From Lysobacter gummosus (GTDB lineage: Bacteria; Pseudomonadota; Gammaproteobacteria; Xanthomonadales; Xanthomonadaceae): a stretch of DNA of 64,000 nucleotides. The notes under the pieces are model-generated. The model was not told where the DNA came from. It was given only the letters and a program-made list of their open reading frames with translations, and made no database searches. Below, piece by piece: positions 25,639 through 34,371 of the stretch (the first letter of the stretch is position 1; each line of letters begins with the position of its first letter). A program made the translations under genes and the position numbers. The stretch is taken from positions 2,294,001 to 2,358,000 of the forward strand of contig NZ_CP011131.1 of assembly GCF_001442805.1 (NCBI RefSeq), read 5' to 3'.

Positions 25639-25942
25639 CGGCCGATCCGGCCTCGCACGATTATTCGGCGCTGCGCTCTTTGGTCCTGCAGTTCCTCGCC
25701 GCCGACCACAGCCGCGCGCTGCTTCACCGTCTCGAAAGCGAACTCGTGGACTGATTCGGCGAAGACGACGACACTCCGGGCGAGCGCATGCTTCACCGCA
25801 TGACGCTGTACGCACCCGGCGCAGGGCCTATCTGCATTCCGATGAAGAAATGGCCGGGCATTTTCAGCGGTTCCTGGTCTGGCTGGATCGGACTGCCGCC
25901 GAGCAGCCGGGTCGAATCGCGAAAACGGACAGCGCCGACTAG
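25635..25942 (+). pseudogene. decayed small gene: in-frame TGA plus frameshift
   Basis: Starting at the ATGA overlap with the previous gene, the frame reads MTADPASHDYSALRSLVLQF, LAADHSRALLHRLESELVD, then a TGA. It continues sensibly after the stop (FGEDDDTPGERMLHRMTLYA) to about 25825. There the sense moves to another frame as AYLHSDEEMAGHFQRFLVWL, DRTAAEQPGRIAKTDSAD and stop. The reconstructed product is about 101 residues. One nonsense mutation (possibly TGG to TGA) and one frameshift disable it. Function unknown. Confidence 0.65.
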
Positions 25943-27444
25943 AAACTCGACAACCCGCTCGCCTCGCTGAAGCGATACCAGACCTTGCGCCACGCCGATT
26001 CGTCGGCGTAGGCGGGGTAGTCGGTGCTGATGTTGCGGCCGCCGCCGTTGCTCCAGCTTTGTTCGAAATACGCCGCGGCCTCGCGCGCGACCGGGGCGTC
26101 GGCTTCGGCGACCACGCGCGCGCTGCTTTCCAGGTTGTAGTCGTCGAGGTTGCGGCGGGTGTAGTTGGCCGAGCCGGCGATCAGTTCTATCTTGCCGTCG
26201 CGGTCGCTGCGCAGCAGCAGTTTGGCGTGGCATTGCTCGCCGTGGGTGTCGCACCAGCGCAGCGGCACGCCGGCTTCGTGCAGTTCGGAGGCGACCTGGC
26301 GGTTGGGCACGCCGTTCTTCTTGCGGCCGAAGGCGTCTTCGTTCGGGTCGAGCAGCACGCGCACGCCGACGCCGCGTTTGTGCGCGGCGACCACTGCATC
26401 GACGAGGCGGCGATGGGAGAAGTAGAACACCGCGATGTCCAGCCGGTCGCCGCCGTGGGCGCCGTCGATCGCGGCGAGCAGGCCGTCGCGGATCTTGCCT
26501 TCGGTGAGGATCTGCACGCGCGGCGCCGAGGTGGTATCGACGATGCTTTCGCGCGGCACCGCGGTCGGCAGGCCTCGCGGCCAGGCGCCGCCCGACAGCG
26601 CGACGACGGCGCGCTCGCTGGCCAGCAGGTCCAGCGCGGCGGCGCCGCTGAAACGCAGCGCGAGGTTGCCGTGCAGGCTGCTGGCGTCGTGCGGATTGGC
26701 CGAGGCGACCAGCGCGGTCCAGTCTTCGCCCTGATCGACGATCAGGGTCTTGCGATGGTTGGCGTTGAGGTTCAGCAGCGCCAGCCAGCTGCGCAGACCG
26801 ACTTTACCCGGGCCGAGCGGATTGGGCAGCCAGCCGCCGGCGTCGCTGTTGCCGGCCCAACTGCAGCACAGATGCCACAGGCCCGACCAGGCCGGGTTGG
26901 GTGTGCGCAGGCTGCGCAGATCGGTGATCACCACTTCGACCCCGGCCGCGCGCAGCGCGTCCAGGCGCGGTGAGGGCAGGCCGCCGTAGACGGTGTTGAT
27001 CGGGTCGGTGATCAGCACCACGTGCAGGCCGGGCTGCGCGCGTTTGCGCGCGATCAAGGCATCGGCCAGTTCCTGGCTGAGCTTGCGGTACTGCGCGCCG
27101 TCGGTTCCGCTGCCGAAGTCGTTGAACAGGAATTGGTCCGCGACGATGACGCGCCGGGCCTGGCCGATCAGGCGCAGGGTTTCGTCGAACACGTGCTGAT
27201 CGCTGTGGCGGACCTGTCCGGCATCGGTCCAGGTGATGTCGGTCAACAGTTCGACATTGCCGGCGGTGCGCAGCGGGCCGGACTGGCTGACCCCGGCCGG
27301 CAACGGTTTGTAGACCTGGTAGATGCCCATCGCGATCCAGGCCAGCAGCAGCGTGGCGAGCGCGCGCTTGAGCCCGCGGCGGAAGCGGCGTGGCGGTGGG
27401 GCGTCGTAGGGGGTATTGGGCGTCGAATCGGTGGAGGAGGGCAT
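25939..27444 (-). CDS. phospholipase D-like phosphodiesterase, membrane-anchored
   Basis: A 501-residue PLD-superfamily protein. One N-terminal hydrophobic helix (RALATLLLAWIAMGIYQVY) probably anchors it facing the periplasm. Two HxKxxxxD (HKD) motifs are visible: HRKTLIVDQGEDW (middle) and HAKLLLRSDRDGKIELIAGS ANYTRRN-type sequence in the second half. Conserved GSANYT and ASANPHD follow each, as in cardiolipin synthase and phospholipase D enzymes. Start is uncertain; in-frame ATGs at 27471 and 27498 exist, all without a strong Shine-Dalgarno. Divergent from a glycosyltransferase across a repeat element. Confidence 0.9.
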   Translation of the reverse strand: MPSSTDSTPNTPYDAPPPRRFRRGLKRALATLLLAWIAMGIYQVYKPLPAGVSQSGPLRTAGNVELLTDITWTDAGQVRHSDQHVFDETLRLIGQARRVIVADQFLFNDFGSGTDGAQYRKLSQELADALIARKRAQPGLHVVLITDPINTVYGGLPSPRLDALRAAGVEVVITDLRSLRTPNPAWSGLWHLCCSWAGNSDAGGWLPNPLGPGKVGLRSWLALLNLNANHRKTLIVDQGEDWTALVASANPHDASSLHGNLALRFSGAAALDLLASERAVVALSGGAWPRGLPTAVPRESIVDTTSAPRVQILTEGKIRDGLLAAIDGAHGGDRLDIAVFYFSHRRLVDAVVAAHKRGVGVRVLLDPNEDAFGRKKNGVPNRQVASELHEAGVPLRWCDTHGEQCHAKLLLRSDRDGKIELIAGSANYTRRNLDDYNLESSARVVAEADAPVAREAAAYFEQSWSNGGGRNISTDYPAYADESAWRKVWYRFSEASGLSSF

Positions 27445-27516
27445 TGTTGTTCGGGATGCGGGGTGGCCCATGGTGTAAATGCGTGATGACTTATGCAACT
27501 ACGCCGGTTTGCCTGC

Positions 27517-27651
27517 GGCCCTCACCCCAACCCCTCTCCCGCAAGCGGGAGAGGGGCTAGAAATACATTATTCGGCATCTGCACGCCCCTCTCCCGCTTG
27601 CCACCCAAGGTGACTTCCTTCGGGGCGCGGGAGAGGGGTTGGGGTGAGGGC
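27517..27651. repeat. dispersed composite palindromic repeat, family B copy 2
   Basis: Contains CCCTCACCCCAACCCCTCTC then CCGCAAGCGGGAGAGGGG on the left and CCCCTCTCCCGCTTGCCACC then CAAGGTGACTTCCTTCGGGG on the right, ending GAGGGGTTGGGGTGAGGG. The unit order is inverted relative to copy 1. It separates the divergent PLD-like and glycosyltransferase genes. Confidence 0.85.
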
Positions 27652-27700
27652 GCGCAGGCCCAGACACAAATCGGTCACGCCCCAGGCCTAGGCTGGCCGG

Positions 27701-28918
27701 ATGAACATCCTGATGCTGTCGGACGTGTACTTCCCGCGGGTCAACGGCGTTTCGACCTCGATCCGCACTTTCGCCCAGTCGCTGGCGCGCATGGGGCATT
27801 CGGTGACCCTGGTGGCGCCGGACTACGGGCCCGGCAGCGGACAGGAGCTGCACGAGAGCGGCGAGTTCGAGATCATCCGCCTCGATTCGCGGGTGATCTT
27901 CTTCGATCCGGAAGACCGCCTGATCCGCGCGCCGGAGCTGCGCCGGGTGCTGCCGCAGCTGACCTCGCGGCATTGGGACGTGATCCACATCCACACGCCG
28001 TTCCGCGCCCATCGCCTGGGCGTGCAGCTGGCCGAGCTGACCGGACGGCCGACGGTGGAGACGTATCACACCTATTTCGAGGAATACATCGGCCATTACC
28101 TGCCGTGGGCGCCGGTTTCGCTGCTGCGGCTGGTGGCGCGGCGGTTGTCGCGGTTCCTGTGTCATGGCGTGGATCATCTGATCGTGCCGACCGCGCAGAT
28201 GGTCGAGGTGTTGAACCGCTACGGCATCACCACGCCTTCGACGGTGCTGCCGACCGGCATCGACCTGAGCGAGTTCGCGCAGGGCGACGGCGGCAAGTTT
28301 CGCGCCGAGCACGGGATCGAAGCATCGAGACCGACTTTGGTCACGGTCAGCCGCCTGGCGGTCGAAAAGAACATCGCTTTCTTGTTGCAGGTCGCCAAAC
28401 GGTTGGTCGCGGATTTCCCCGAGCTGATGTTCATCATCGCCGGCGAAGGCCCTGATGCCGAGCGCCTCAAGCGCCTGTCGAAGGACTACGGCCTGGAGCG
28501 CAACGTGCGCTTCTTCGGCAATCTCGACCGCCGCACGACCTTGCTCGACGCCTATCGCGCCGGCGATGCGTTCGTGTTCGCTTCCCCGACCGAAACCCAG
28601 GGGCTGGTGCTGATCGAAGCGATGGCGCTGGGCGTGCCGATCGTATCGACCGCGGTCATGGGCACCGCGACAGTGCTGCGCGACGCGCACAGCGCGGTGA
28701 TCAGCGAAGAGGACATCGAAGCCTTCGCCGGCCACGTGACCCGGGTGCTGCGTTCGCCGCAGCTGCGCGCGCAGCTGTCCGCGGCCGGGCCGGTCGATGC
28801 CGGCGGCTGGAGCACGCAGGGGCTGATGGAGCAGGTGGTGGCCCTGTATCAGCGTCTGGCGCAGGCCGCGCCGCAACGCGCGCTGGCCTCGGAGCAGGCG
28901 ACGCAGACCGCGCGCTAG
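27701..28918 (+). CDS. GT4 family glycosyltransferase
   Basis: A 405-residue GT-B glycosyltransferase. The N-terminal domain begins MNILMLSDVYFPRVNGVSTS, with HIHTPFRAHRLGVQLAELTG and VETYHTYFEEY. The C-terminal GT4 domain has VSRLAVEKNIAFLLQVAKRL and the nucleotide-sugar motif FVFASPTETQGLVLIEAMAL (E-x7-E). Closest in type to bacterial glucosyl- or mannosyl-diacylglycerol/phosphatidylinositol transferases, so a lipid or surface acceptor is plausible. The stop codon shares CTAG with the stop of the converging MFS gene. Confidence 0.93.
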   Translation: MNILMLSDVYFPRVNGVSTSIRTFAQSLARMGHSVTLVAPDYGPGSGQELHESGEFEIIRLDSRVIFFDPEDRLIRAPELRRVLPQLTSRHWDVIHIHTPFRAHRLGVQLAELTGRPTVETYHTYFEEYIGHYLPWAPVSLLRLVARRLSRFLCHGVDHLIVPTAQMVEVLNRYGITTPSTVLPTGIDLSEFAQGDGGKFRAEHGIEASRPTLVTVSRLAVEKNIAFLLQVAKRLVADFPELMFIIAGEGPDAERLKRLSKDYGLERNVRFFGNLDRRTTLLDAYRAGDAFVFASPTETQGLVLIEAMALGVPIVSTAVMGTATVLRDAHSAVISEEDIEAFAGHVTRVLRSPQLRAQLSAAGPVDAGGWSTQGLMEQVVALYQRLAQAAPQRALASEQATQTAR

Positions 28919-30627
28919 ACGCGCGGCCTGACTCGCGCCGCCAGCAGCAATCCCAACAGCGCCAAGCTCATGGCGATGGCGAATCCGCACACGTAGGCCA
29001 TCGTGTGCGAACGGCTCAGCAAGGCGGCGAACAGCGAGCCGCCGATCGCCAGCGCGGTGGCGGTGTAGATGGCGTCGCCCAGATGCAGCGCGGAGGAGTT
29101 GACGCCCTGCCGCTCCGGCGGCGACAGCTCCAGCATCAGCACGGACAAGGTCGGATAGAACAGGCCCATGCCCAGGCCGGCGAGAATCCAGCCGGCGATG
29201 CCGAGCGCCAGCGGCGTATGCGGCGCGATCAGCGTGGCGACCGCGCCGATGCCGAGCGCCACCATCGCCATGCCGGCCTGCAGGAACCGCTGCGGCTTGC
29301 GCGCATCGGTGGTGCGGCCGCGGAACCACGCGCCGTACGACCAGCCCACCGCGCCCAAGGTCAGCACCAGCCCGCTCCAGGTCGGCGACAGCGCGCGTTC
29401 CTGCGACAACAGCAAGGGAATGTAGGCCTCGGTCAGGAAGAACGCGCCCGAACCGATGCCGCGCAGCGTGACCACGGTCGGCAGCCCGCGCGCGGCGCGC
29501 AGGGTGCCGCTGGGCAACAGCCGCGACGCGGCCAGGGCTAGCGCGGCGGTCGCCGGCAACAGCCACAGCGGCGCCGTCCAGCCGCGCTGTTGGCCGCCGT
29601 AGTGCAGGGCCAGCAGGCTGGCGGTGGTCAGCAGCGCCCACAGCAGACGCGTGGATTGTTCGCCGTTCGACAGCCCGCTGCCGGCTGTGGACGAAGGGCC
29701 CAGTCCGCGCAGCGCCGGCAACACCAGCGCCGCGGCGAGCGCGGCGGCGATCGGCACCGACAGGAACACCCAGCGCCAGCCGGCGTGTTCGACGATGGCG
29801 CCGCTGATCGCCGGGCCGACCACCGCCGGGACCACCCAGGCCGCGGCGAAGGCGGCGAAAATCTTCGTGCGCAACTGCGCCGGATAGACCCGTCCGACCA
29901 CGACGTACAGCGCGACCGAAATCAATCCGCCGCCGAAACCTTGAACCACGCGGCCGGCGATCAACCAGCCCATCGACGGCGCCAGCCCGGCGGCGATCAA
30001 ACCCACGGCGAACCAGGCGATGCCGTGGCCCAGCGGCGCGGTCGGCCCGCGCGCGTCGGCCCAGCGGCCGGCGGCGACCATGCCGATCACGCTCGCGGCC
30101 AGGGTGCCGCCGAAGGCCAGCGCGTACAGCGGCAGGCCGTCGAGCGCGCGTGCGACGGTGGGCATGGCGGTGGTGATGGCCAGCGCTTCGAACGCGACCA
30201 GCGCCACCAGGGCGATCGCGCCGATGGTCAGGCTGCGATAGCGCGGCGCGAACAGGCTGCTGTGTTCGGTTTCGTCTGTGTTCGCGCGGTCCGGCGCGGT
30301 GTCGGTGGCTGCATTCATTGCAGGGGCTTGCGTGGCTGGGGCGTCGCGCCTGGCGTTATCCGGGCTGCGAGCGTCGGCTTGGGTCATCGGGTCGCGCGGC
30401 CGTGGCGAAGAAGGGGCGCCATCATCGTCGATCGCCGGTGGCGGCGTTGTATGCGCGCGATTCGCTGCCCCAGGCGCTCCAGCCGCGACCGATCCGCTCC
30501 GCAGCGCCAGCGTGCTTTCGTCGGGTGTCGGGGCTGGAGCGCCTGGGGCAGCGGACTGCGCGGATGTTTCGTTATCGCCGGCGAGCGCATCGAGCGGCCG
30601 CGCGCGATCGAGCGCATCGGCGTTCAT
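28915..30627 (-). CDS. MFS efflux transporter with long disordered N-terminal extension
   Basis: A 570-residue MFS protein; helices begin near residue 135 (YRSLTIGAIALVALVAFEAL) with about 14 segments, as in EmrB/QacA-type drug efflux pumps. Residues 1-130 are Ala/Pro/Asp-rich and disordered. The start at 30627 overlaps the TGA of the upstream quinone oxidoreductase (ATGA), supporting coupling and a single SoxR-controlled transcript. An intergenic-type inverted repeat (30463-30553) lies inside the extension, so the shorter ATG at 30318 is a real alternative. Confidence 0.85.
   Translation of the reverse strand: MNADALDRARPLDALAGDNETSAQSAAPGAPAPTPDESTLALRSGSVAAGAPGAANRAHTTPPPAIDDDGAPSSPRPRDPMTQADARSPDNARRDAPATQAPAMNAATDTAPDRANTDETEHSSLFAPRYRSLTIGAIALVALVAFEALAITTAMPTVARALDGLPLYALAFGGTLAASVIGMVAAGRWADARGPTAPLGHGIAWFAVGLIAAGLAPSMGWLIAGRVVQGFGGGLISVALYVVVGRVYPAQLRTKIFAAFAAAWVVPAVVGPAISGAIVEHAGWRWVFLSVPIAAALAAALVLPALRGLGPSSTAGSGLSNGEQSTRLLWALLTTASLLALHYGGQQRGWTAPLWLLPATAALALAASRLLPSGTLRAARGLPTVVTLRGIGSGAFFLTEAYIPLLLSQERALSPTWSGLVLTLGAVGWSYGAWFRGRTTDARKPQRFLQAGMAMVALGIGAVATLIAPHTPLALGIAGWILAGLGMGLFYPTLSVLMLELSPPERQGVNSSALHLGDAIYTATALAIGGSLFAALLSRSHTMAYVCGFAIAMSLALLGLLLAARVRPRV
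30463..30553. repeat. REP-like inverted repeat inside the 5' part of the MFS gene
   Basis: Perfect 22-bp arms: CGCTGCCCCAGGCGCTCCAG CC at 30463-30484 and its reverse complement at 30532-30553, separated by 47 bp. Such elements are normally intergenic; here it is readable in the MFS frame without a stop. Confidence 0.8.
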
Positions 30628-31643
30628 GCGCTCAATCTCAGCAACGGCAGCGGCATGGCCTCGTAGACCATCAGCACCACCTTGCCGCGCGCCGGGCCGC
30701 GTTCCACCGCGCGATGCGCTTCGGCGGCGCGGGTCAGCGGAAACATTTCGCGCACGTGCACCAGCAGGCCGTGGCGTTCGTGCAGGCTCGCCAGTTCGGC
30801 CAGACGCTCGCGGCTGCGCTGGCTGTGCAGGGTCCGCAGGCCCAGGCGGCGCGTGCGTTCGCTATCGCACAGCGTGCCGATGCGCGCGGCGTCCGCGCCC
30901 AGGCCGATCCAATCGGCGAAGCTTGTTTCGCCGCAGGAATCGAACACCGCGTCCGCGCCGCGCGGCGCCAGTGCGCGCGCCTGGGCGATACCGGTTTCGC
31001 CGTCGCCGACTGGATGCGCGCCAAGCGAGCGCAGGTAATCGTGATCGGCCGCGGCGGCGCTGGCGATCACGCGCGCGCCCCAGATCCGCGCGAGTTGCAC
31101 GGCGACGCTGCCGATGCCGCTGGCGGCGCAGTGGATCAACACCGTTTCGCCCGCGCTCACGCGCAACTCGCGCAAGGCCGCATGCGCGCTCTGGCCGGTG
31201 GAGGGCAGGGCGCCGGCCACGGCCCAGGACATCGTCAACGGTTTGCGCACCACCTGCGCGACCGGCACGGTCAGGGCTTCGGCATAACTCATCGCCGCGG
31301 CCCAACCCATGACTTCATCGCCGAGAGCGAAGTCGCGCACGCCTTCGCCGAGCTGATCGACGATGCCGGCGAATTCGTTGCCCAGGCGGCGCGGAAACGC
31401 GGTCAGCGCATCGCTCCGCGCGGTGTCGTTCGCGCTCGGGCCGCGGCGCAGGGCGATATCGCCGGGCCGCACGCCGGCGGCGCGCACGCGCACCCGGATC
31501 TCGCCGGGACCGGCCTGCGGCATCGGCAGATCGATCGCGCGCAGCACATCGGCCGGGCCGTAGCGGTCGAATACCACCGCCTTGACTCGTGGCGACGCGG
31601 ATGCGATGTGGGGCGCGCGCGGCTCAGCGTGGTGGAGGGCCAT
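30624..31643 (-). CDS. zinc-type/NADPH:quinone oxidoreductase (MDR family)
   Basis: A 339-residue medium-chain dehydrogenase/reductase of the quinone oxidoreductase type. The GroES-like N-terminal domain (VKAVVFDRYGPADVLRAIDL, RLGNEFAGIVDQLGEGV) has no zinc-ligand cysteine set. The Rossmann domain is marked by SAGETVLIHCAASGIGSVAVQLA (AxGxGxxA type). It probably reduces quinones or enones with NADPH. The first gene after a SoxR-box promoter (-10 29 bp upstream of the ATG), followed by an MFS pump by ATGA overlap. This is a redox-cycling-compound response unit. Confidence 0.92.
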   Translation of the reverse strand: MALHHAEPRAPHIASASPRVKAVVFDRYGPADVLRAIDLPMPQAGPGEIRVRVRAAGVRPGDIALRRGPSANDTARSDALTAFPRRLGNEFAGIVDQLGEGVRDFALGDEVMGWAAAMSYAEALTVPVAQVVRKPLTMSWAVAGALPSTGQSAHAALRELRVSAGETVLIHCAASGIGSVAVQLARIWGARVIASAAAADHDYLRSLGAHPVGDGETGIAQARALAPRGADAVFDSCGETSFADWIGLGADAARIGTLCDSERTRRLGLRTLHSQRSRERLAELASLHERHGLLVHVREMFPLTRAAEAHRAVERGPARGKVVLMVYEAMPLPLLRLSA

Positions 31644-31671
31644 GACTTGACGCCGTGAGGGGATGGCGGCC

Positions 31672-31702
31672 AGGATAGAACCTCAATTTAACTTGAGGTC
31701 AA
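31672..31702 (-). promoter_or_regulatory. SoxR-regulated promoter with SoxR box
   Basis: On the minus strand TTGACC (-35, 31697-31702) and TATCCT (-10, 31672-31677) are separated by exactly 19 bp, the over-long spacing typical of MerR/SoxR-activated promoters. The 18-bp dyad CCTCAATTTAACTTGAGG (31681-31698) fills the spacer and differs by one base from the canonical SoxR site CCTCAAGTTAACTTGAGG. It directs transcription to the oxidoreductase-MFS operon and sits upstream of soxR on the other strand. Confidence 0.92.
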
Positions 31703-31758
31703 GCGCCAATGTGTCGCACCTTCAATCCGGGTTCGCCCCATGCCGGGAGCGCGCGCCG

Positions 31759-32244
31759 ATGAGCGTCACCGCCGAACTCAGCGTGGGCCAGATCGCGGAA
31801 CGTTCCGGCGTGGCGGTGTCGGCCCTGCATTTCTACGAGGCCAAGGGCCTGATTCACAGCCTGCGCACGGCCGGCAACCAGCGCCGCTACGGCCGCGACA
31901 CCTTGCGCCGCATCGCGATCATCCGCGTCGCCCAGCGCGTGGGCATGCCGCTGGCGACGATCCGCGAAGCGCTGGACACCTTGCCCGACTCGCGCGTGCC
32001 TTCGCGCGCGGACTGGGCGCGGCTGTCGGCGTCGTGGAAAGACGAACTCGAACAGCGCATCGCCAACCTCAGCCTGATGCGCGACACCCTCGACCAATGC
32101 ATCGGCTGCGGCTGCCTGTCGCTGGATCGTTGCCGCCTGGCCAATCCCGACGACACCTGGGGCGACCAGGGCGCCGGCGCGCAGCGCTGGGCGGCGGCGT
32201 TGAAGCAGGCCAAGCCGCGGCGAGGCGCGAAGAAGGCCGAGTGA
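31759..32244 (+). CDS. soxR: redox-sensitive transcriptional activator SoxR
   Basis: A 161-residue MerR-family regulator. The winged helix-turn-helix is at the N-terminus (LSVGQIAERSGVAVSALHFY, QRRYGRDTLRRIAIIRVAQR). The [2Fe-2S] cluster motif CIGCGCLSLDRC (Cys114, 117, 119, 125) is exactly that of SoxR. Oxidation of the cluster by redox-cycling compounds (phenazines, quinones) activates transcription by untwisting a 19-bp-spaced promoter. The start MSVTAELS was chosen over upstream in-frame codons that run through the SoxR box. Divergent from its presumed target operon. Confidence 0.96.
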   Translation: MSVTAELSVGQIAERSGVAVSALHFYEAKGLIHSLRTAGNQRRYGRDTLRRIAIIRVAQRVGMPLATIREALDTLPDSRVPSRADWARLSASWKDELEQRIANLSLMRDTLDQCIGCGCLSLDRCRLANPDDTWGDQGAGAQRWAAALKQAKPRRGAKKAE

Positions 32245-32357
32245 GCCCGGCGGCGGTGCGCACGGCGAGGTCGTTCGTTGTGCGAAGACAGGCGTTTCGT
32301 CAGCGACCGCGCGCGGCGTCGTACCATGGGCGCTTCCCTCCGCCTGACGATGTCGCC

Positions 32358-32867
32358 ATGACCCTTTCGATTCACTCCGCCTGCGTTCCGGTGTTCAAGC
32401 AACTGCTCGGCAGCCTGAGCGAGATTCTCGCCCGCACCGAGGCCCACGCCGGCGAGCGCAAGATCGACCCGGACGCCTACCTGCAGGCGCGCCTGTTCCC
32501 GGACATGTTCCCGCTGCTGCGCCAGGTGCAGATCGCGTGCGATTTCGCCAAGGGCGTCAGCGCGCGCCTGGCCGATGTCGATGTGCCGGTGTACGACGAC
32601 AAGGAGCGCAGCTTCGCCGAGTTGCAGGCGCTGATCGCCAAGACCCAGACCTTCATCGACGGCCTGGAGCCGGCCTTGTTCGAAGGCGCGCAGGATCGCG
32701 AAATCGTGCTTCGCCCGGGCACGCCGAAGGAGCGCCGCTTCGGCGGTCAGGACTATTTGACCCATTACGGCCTGCCGCAGTTCTTCTTCCACGTCACCAC
32801 CGCTTACGCGATCTTGCGCAGCAATGGCGTGGAGATCGGCAAGCGCGATTTCATGGGCAAGTACTGA
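32358..32867 (+). CDS. DUF1993 family protein
   Basis: A 169-residue cytoplasmic helical protein matching the DUF1993 family (DinB-like four-helix bundle). Recognisable: LSIHSACVPVFKQLLGSLSE, ARLFPDMFPLLRQVQIACDF AKG-type segment, SFAELQALIAKTQTFIDGL and GLPQFFFHVTTAYAILRSNG ending in GKRDFMGKY. Activity unknown; DinB-like folds often bind metal or thiols. Followed by an intrinsic terminator. Monocistronic. Confidence 0.92.
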   Translation: MTLSIHSACVPVFKQLLGSLSEILARTEAHAGERKIDPDAYLQARLFPDMFPLLRQVQIACDFAKGVSARLADVDVPVYDDKERSFAELQALIAKTQTFIDGLEPALFEGAQDREIVLRPGTPKERRFGGQDYLTHYGLPQFFFHVTTAYAILRSNGVEIGKRDFMGKY

Positions 32868-32916
32868 GCATCGTCACGCGCAACGCGATGGGTTGAGACA
32901 TTGCGATCGCGTCGCC

Positions 32917-32942
32917 AAAAAGCCCGCTTCGGCGGGCTTTTT
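32917..32942 (+). terminator. intrinsic terminator after the DUF1993 gene
   Basis: AAAAAGCCCGC-TTCG-GCGGGCTTTTT: a GC stem with a stable TTCG tetraloop and flanking A and T tracts, 50 bp past the stop codon. It can work in both directions. Confidence 0.93.
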
Positions 32943-33192
32943 CGTGGGCGCGACAAAGCCTTCTGGCGGCGTTTTCTTGGCCGCGAAATCGACGTGTTCG
33001 AAGACGTTTTTTTCGATCGCCGTCGCCCCTGATCTCGGCCTGTGCGACGCCTTGCTGCGATCATGTTTTCCCGTTGACGACAGGACGTCGTAAGCGGGTC
33101 CGGACGCTCTCAGGACCTCGACCGCGGAGCGGTCGGCGCAAGGACGCGCGGTCCGGAATTCCCCCATCCGTTGCAACCCAGAAGGAGTTGGC

Positions 33193-33714
33193 ATGCCGTA
33201 CAAGAGTATCCAGGGGCCCTTCGTACTGAGTCTGGCGCTCGCCGCGCTGGTCGCCGGTGCGTCCGGTGCCCCGCAGTTGGACGATGTTCGCAAGCAAGCG
33301 GCGCAGCCGTTGCGACCGCAGTCTACCCATACCGCCTCGCAAGTCTCGCGCGATGGCGGCATCGACACCGCCCTGGCGCCGATCGAGCGCGACCTCGCGC
33401 GTCTGCGCCGTTACGAGCCGCTGGCCGCGTCGGATCTGGTCACCAACAGCGTCGATGGCGCCGATTCGACCATCGCGTTGCGCGGTTCGATCGGCAACGG
33501 CGATGCGCTTAGCTACAGCCTTGCGGTGGCGCCGCGCCACGGCCGGGTCACCATCGAGAACGGTCGCGCCACCTATCGGCCCGATCCGGACTTCGTCGGC
33601 GTCGACACCTACACCTACCGCGTGCATGCCGGCCAGGACAGCGCCGAAGCGGTGGTGGCGGTGACTTCGATCCGCGAACGCAGCCTGCCGGCGACGGCAG
33701 CCGCGGCCTTGTAA
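33193..33714 (+). CDS. secreted protein with cadherin-like (Big_9-type) Ig domain
   Basis: A 173-residue exported protein with a signal peptide (to about A26, LALAALVAGASGA). After a charged linker, residues about 75-160 form one bacterial Ig/cadherin-like module: LSYSLAVAPRHGRVTIENGR, ATYRPDPDFVGVDTYTYRVH, matching the HGxV...YxPxxxFxGxDxFxY signature also present in the giant autotransporter at 37-44 kb. Probably an extracellular or periplasmic adhesive module. Preceded by AGAAGGAG. Confidence 0.8.
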   Translation: MPYKSIQGPFVLSLALAALVAGASGAPQLDDVRKQAAQPLRPQSTHTASQVSRDGGIDTALAPIERDLARLRRYEPLAASDLVTNSVDGADSTIALRGSIGNGDALSYSLAVAPRHGRVTIENGRATYRPDPDFVGVDTYTYRVHAGQDSAEAVVAVTSIRERSLPATAAAAL

Positions 33715-34371
33715 CGGCCGCTCACCTTGCCGCCGCCGCGCGCACCGCGGCGGCGCTACCGGTACCCCTCGGAAAGGGGTAGGGGACGGCTTCGGGCGCT
33801 GGGCGCGCGAGCCGATACGCAATGCTTCGGACCGGTCCGCGCGATGCGCGGCCGTTTCGCCGGCCTCTCGTCGTGGTGATGGCCGGGCCGATCGTGCCGG
33901 CGCGTCAGCCGCGGATCGGGACGAGGATTGCGCGATCCCCGGTGTCGGCCGGTCCGCGGCGTTCGCAGGTCTTCCGCCTGCGGCGTCGCGGCCCGGTACG
34001 GACCGAAACCGGCGGGCACGGCCCGATCGGAAAGATTCGAGTCAGGACGCCTTTCATCTCCTCGTCAGTGATGAAAGTCGAAGCGGGCAGGGATGCCCGC
34101 GTGTCGGCGGCTCCGGCCGCCGCCGGCCGCACTGGGCTTGCGGCGCGGCGGCCGGAGCCGGGGCGGTGCGATGCTCGCCGCCGGCAGGTTCGCGATGAGC
34201 CATCCCGCGGCGTACGAAGCCGCGCCGCCATCGCGCCATTGCGCGCACAGGCGCCCGGCGTGGCGCAAGCGACACAGGATTAGCCGAACGCATCGCAGAT
34301 TCGCGCCGGGGGCTTGCATCTTGCCGCCGGCGCGACGACGATGCGGCCTCGGCTTGGGGAGGCCCTGATCG
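33715..34371. other. 657-bp region without a convincing gene
   Basis: Short ORFs on both strands are Arg/Ala/Pro-rich and overlap each other. A hairpin (arms 33732-33740 / 33746-33754) follows the previous gene, and a G/C-bounded element CCCCTCGGAAAGGGGTAGGG (33765-33784) follows it. The region may be a long regulated leader for the DUF6916-like gene downstream. Confidence 0.45.
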
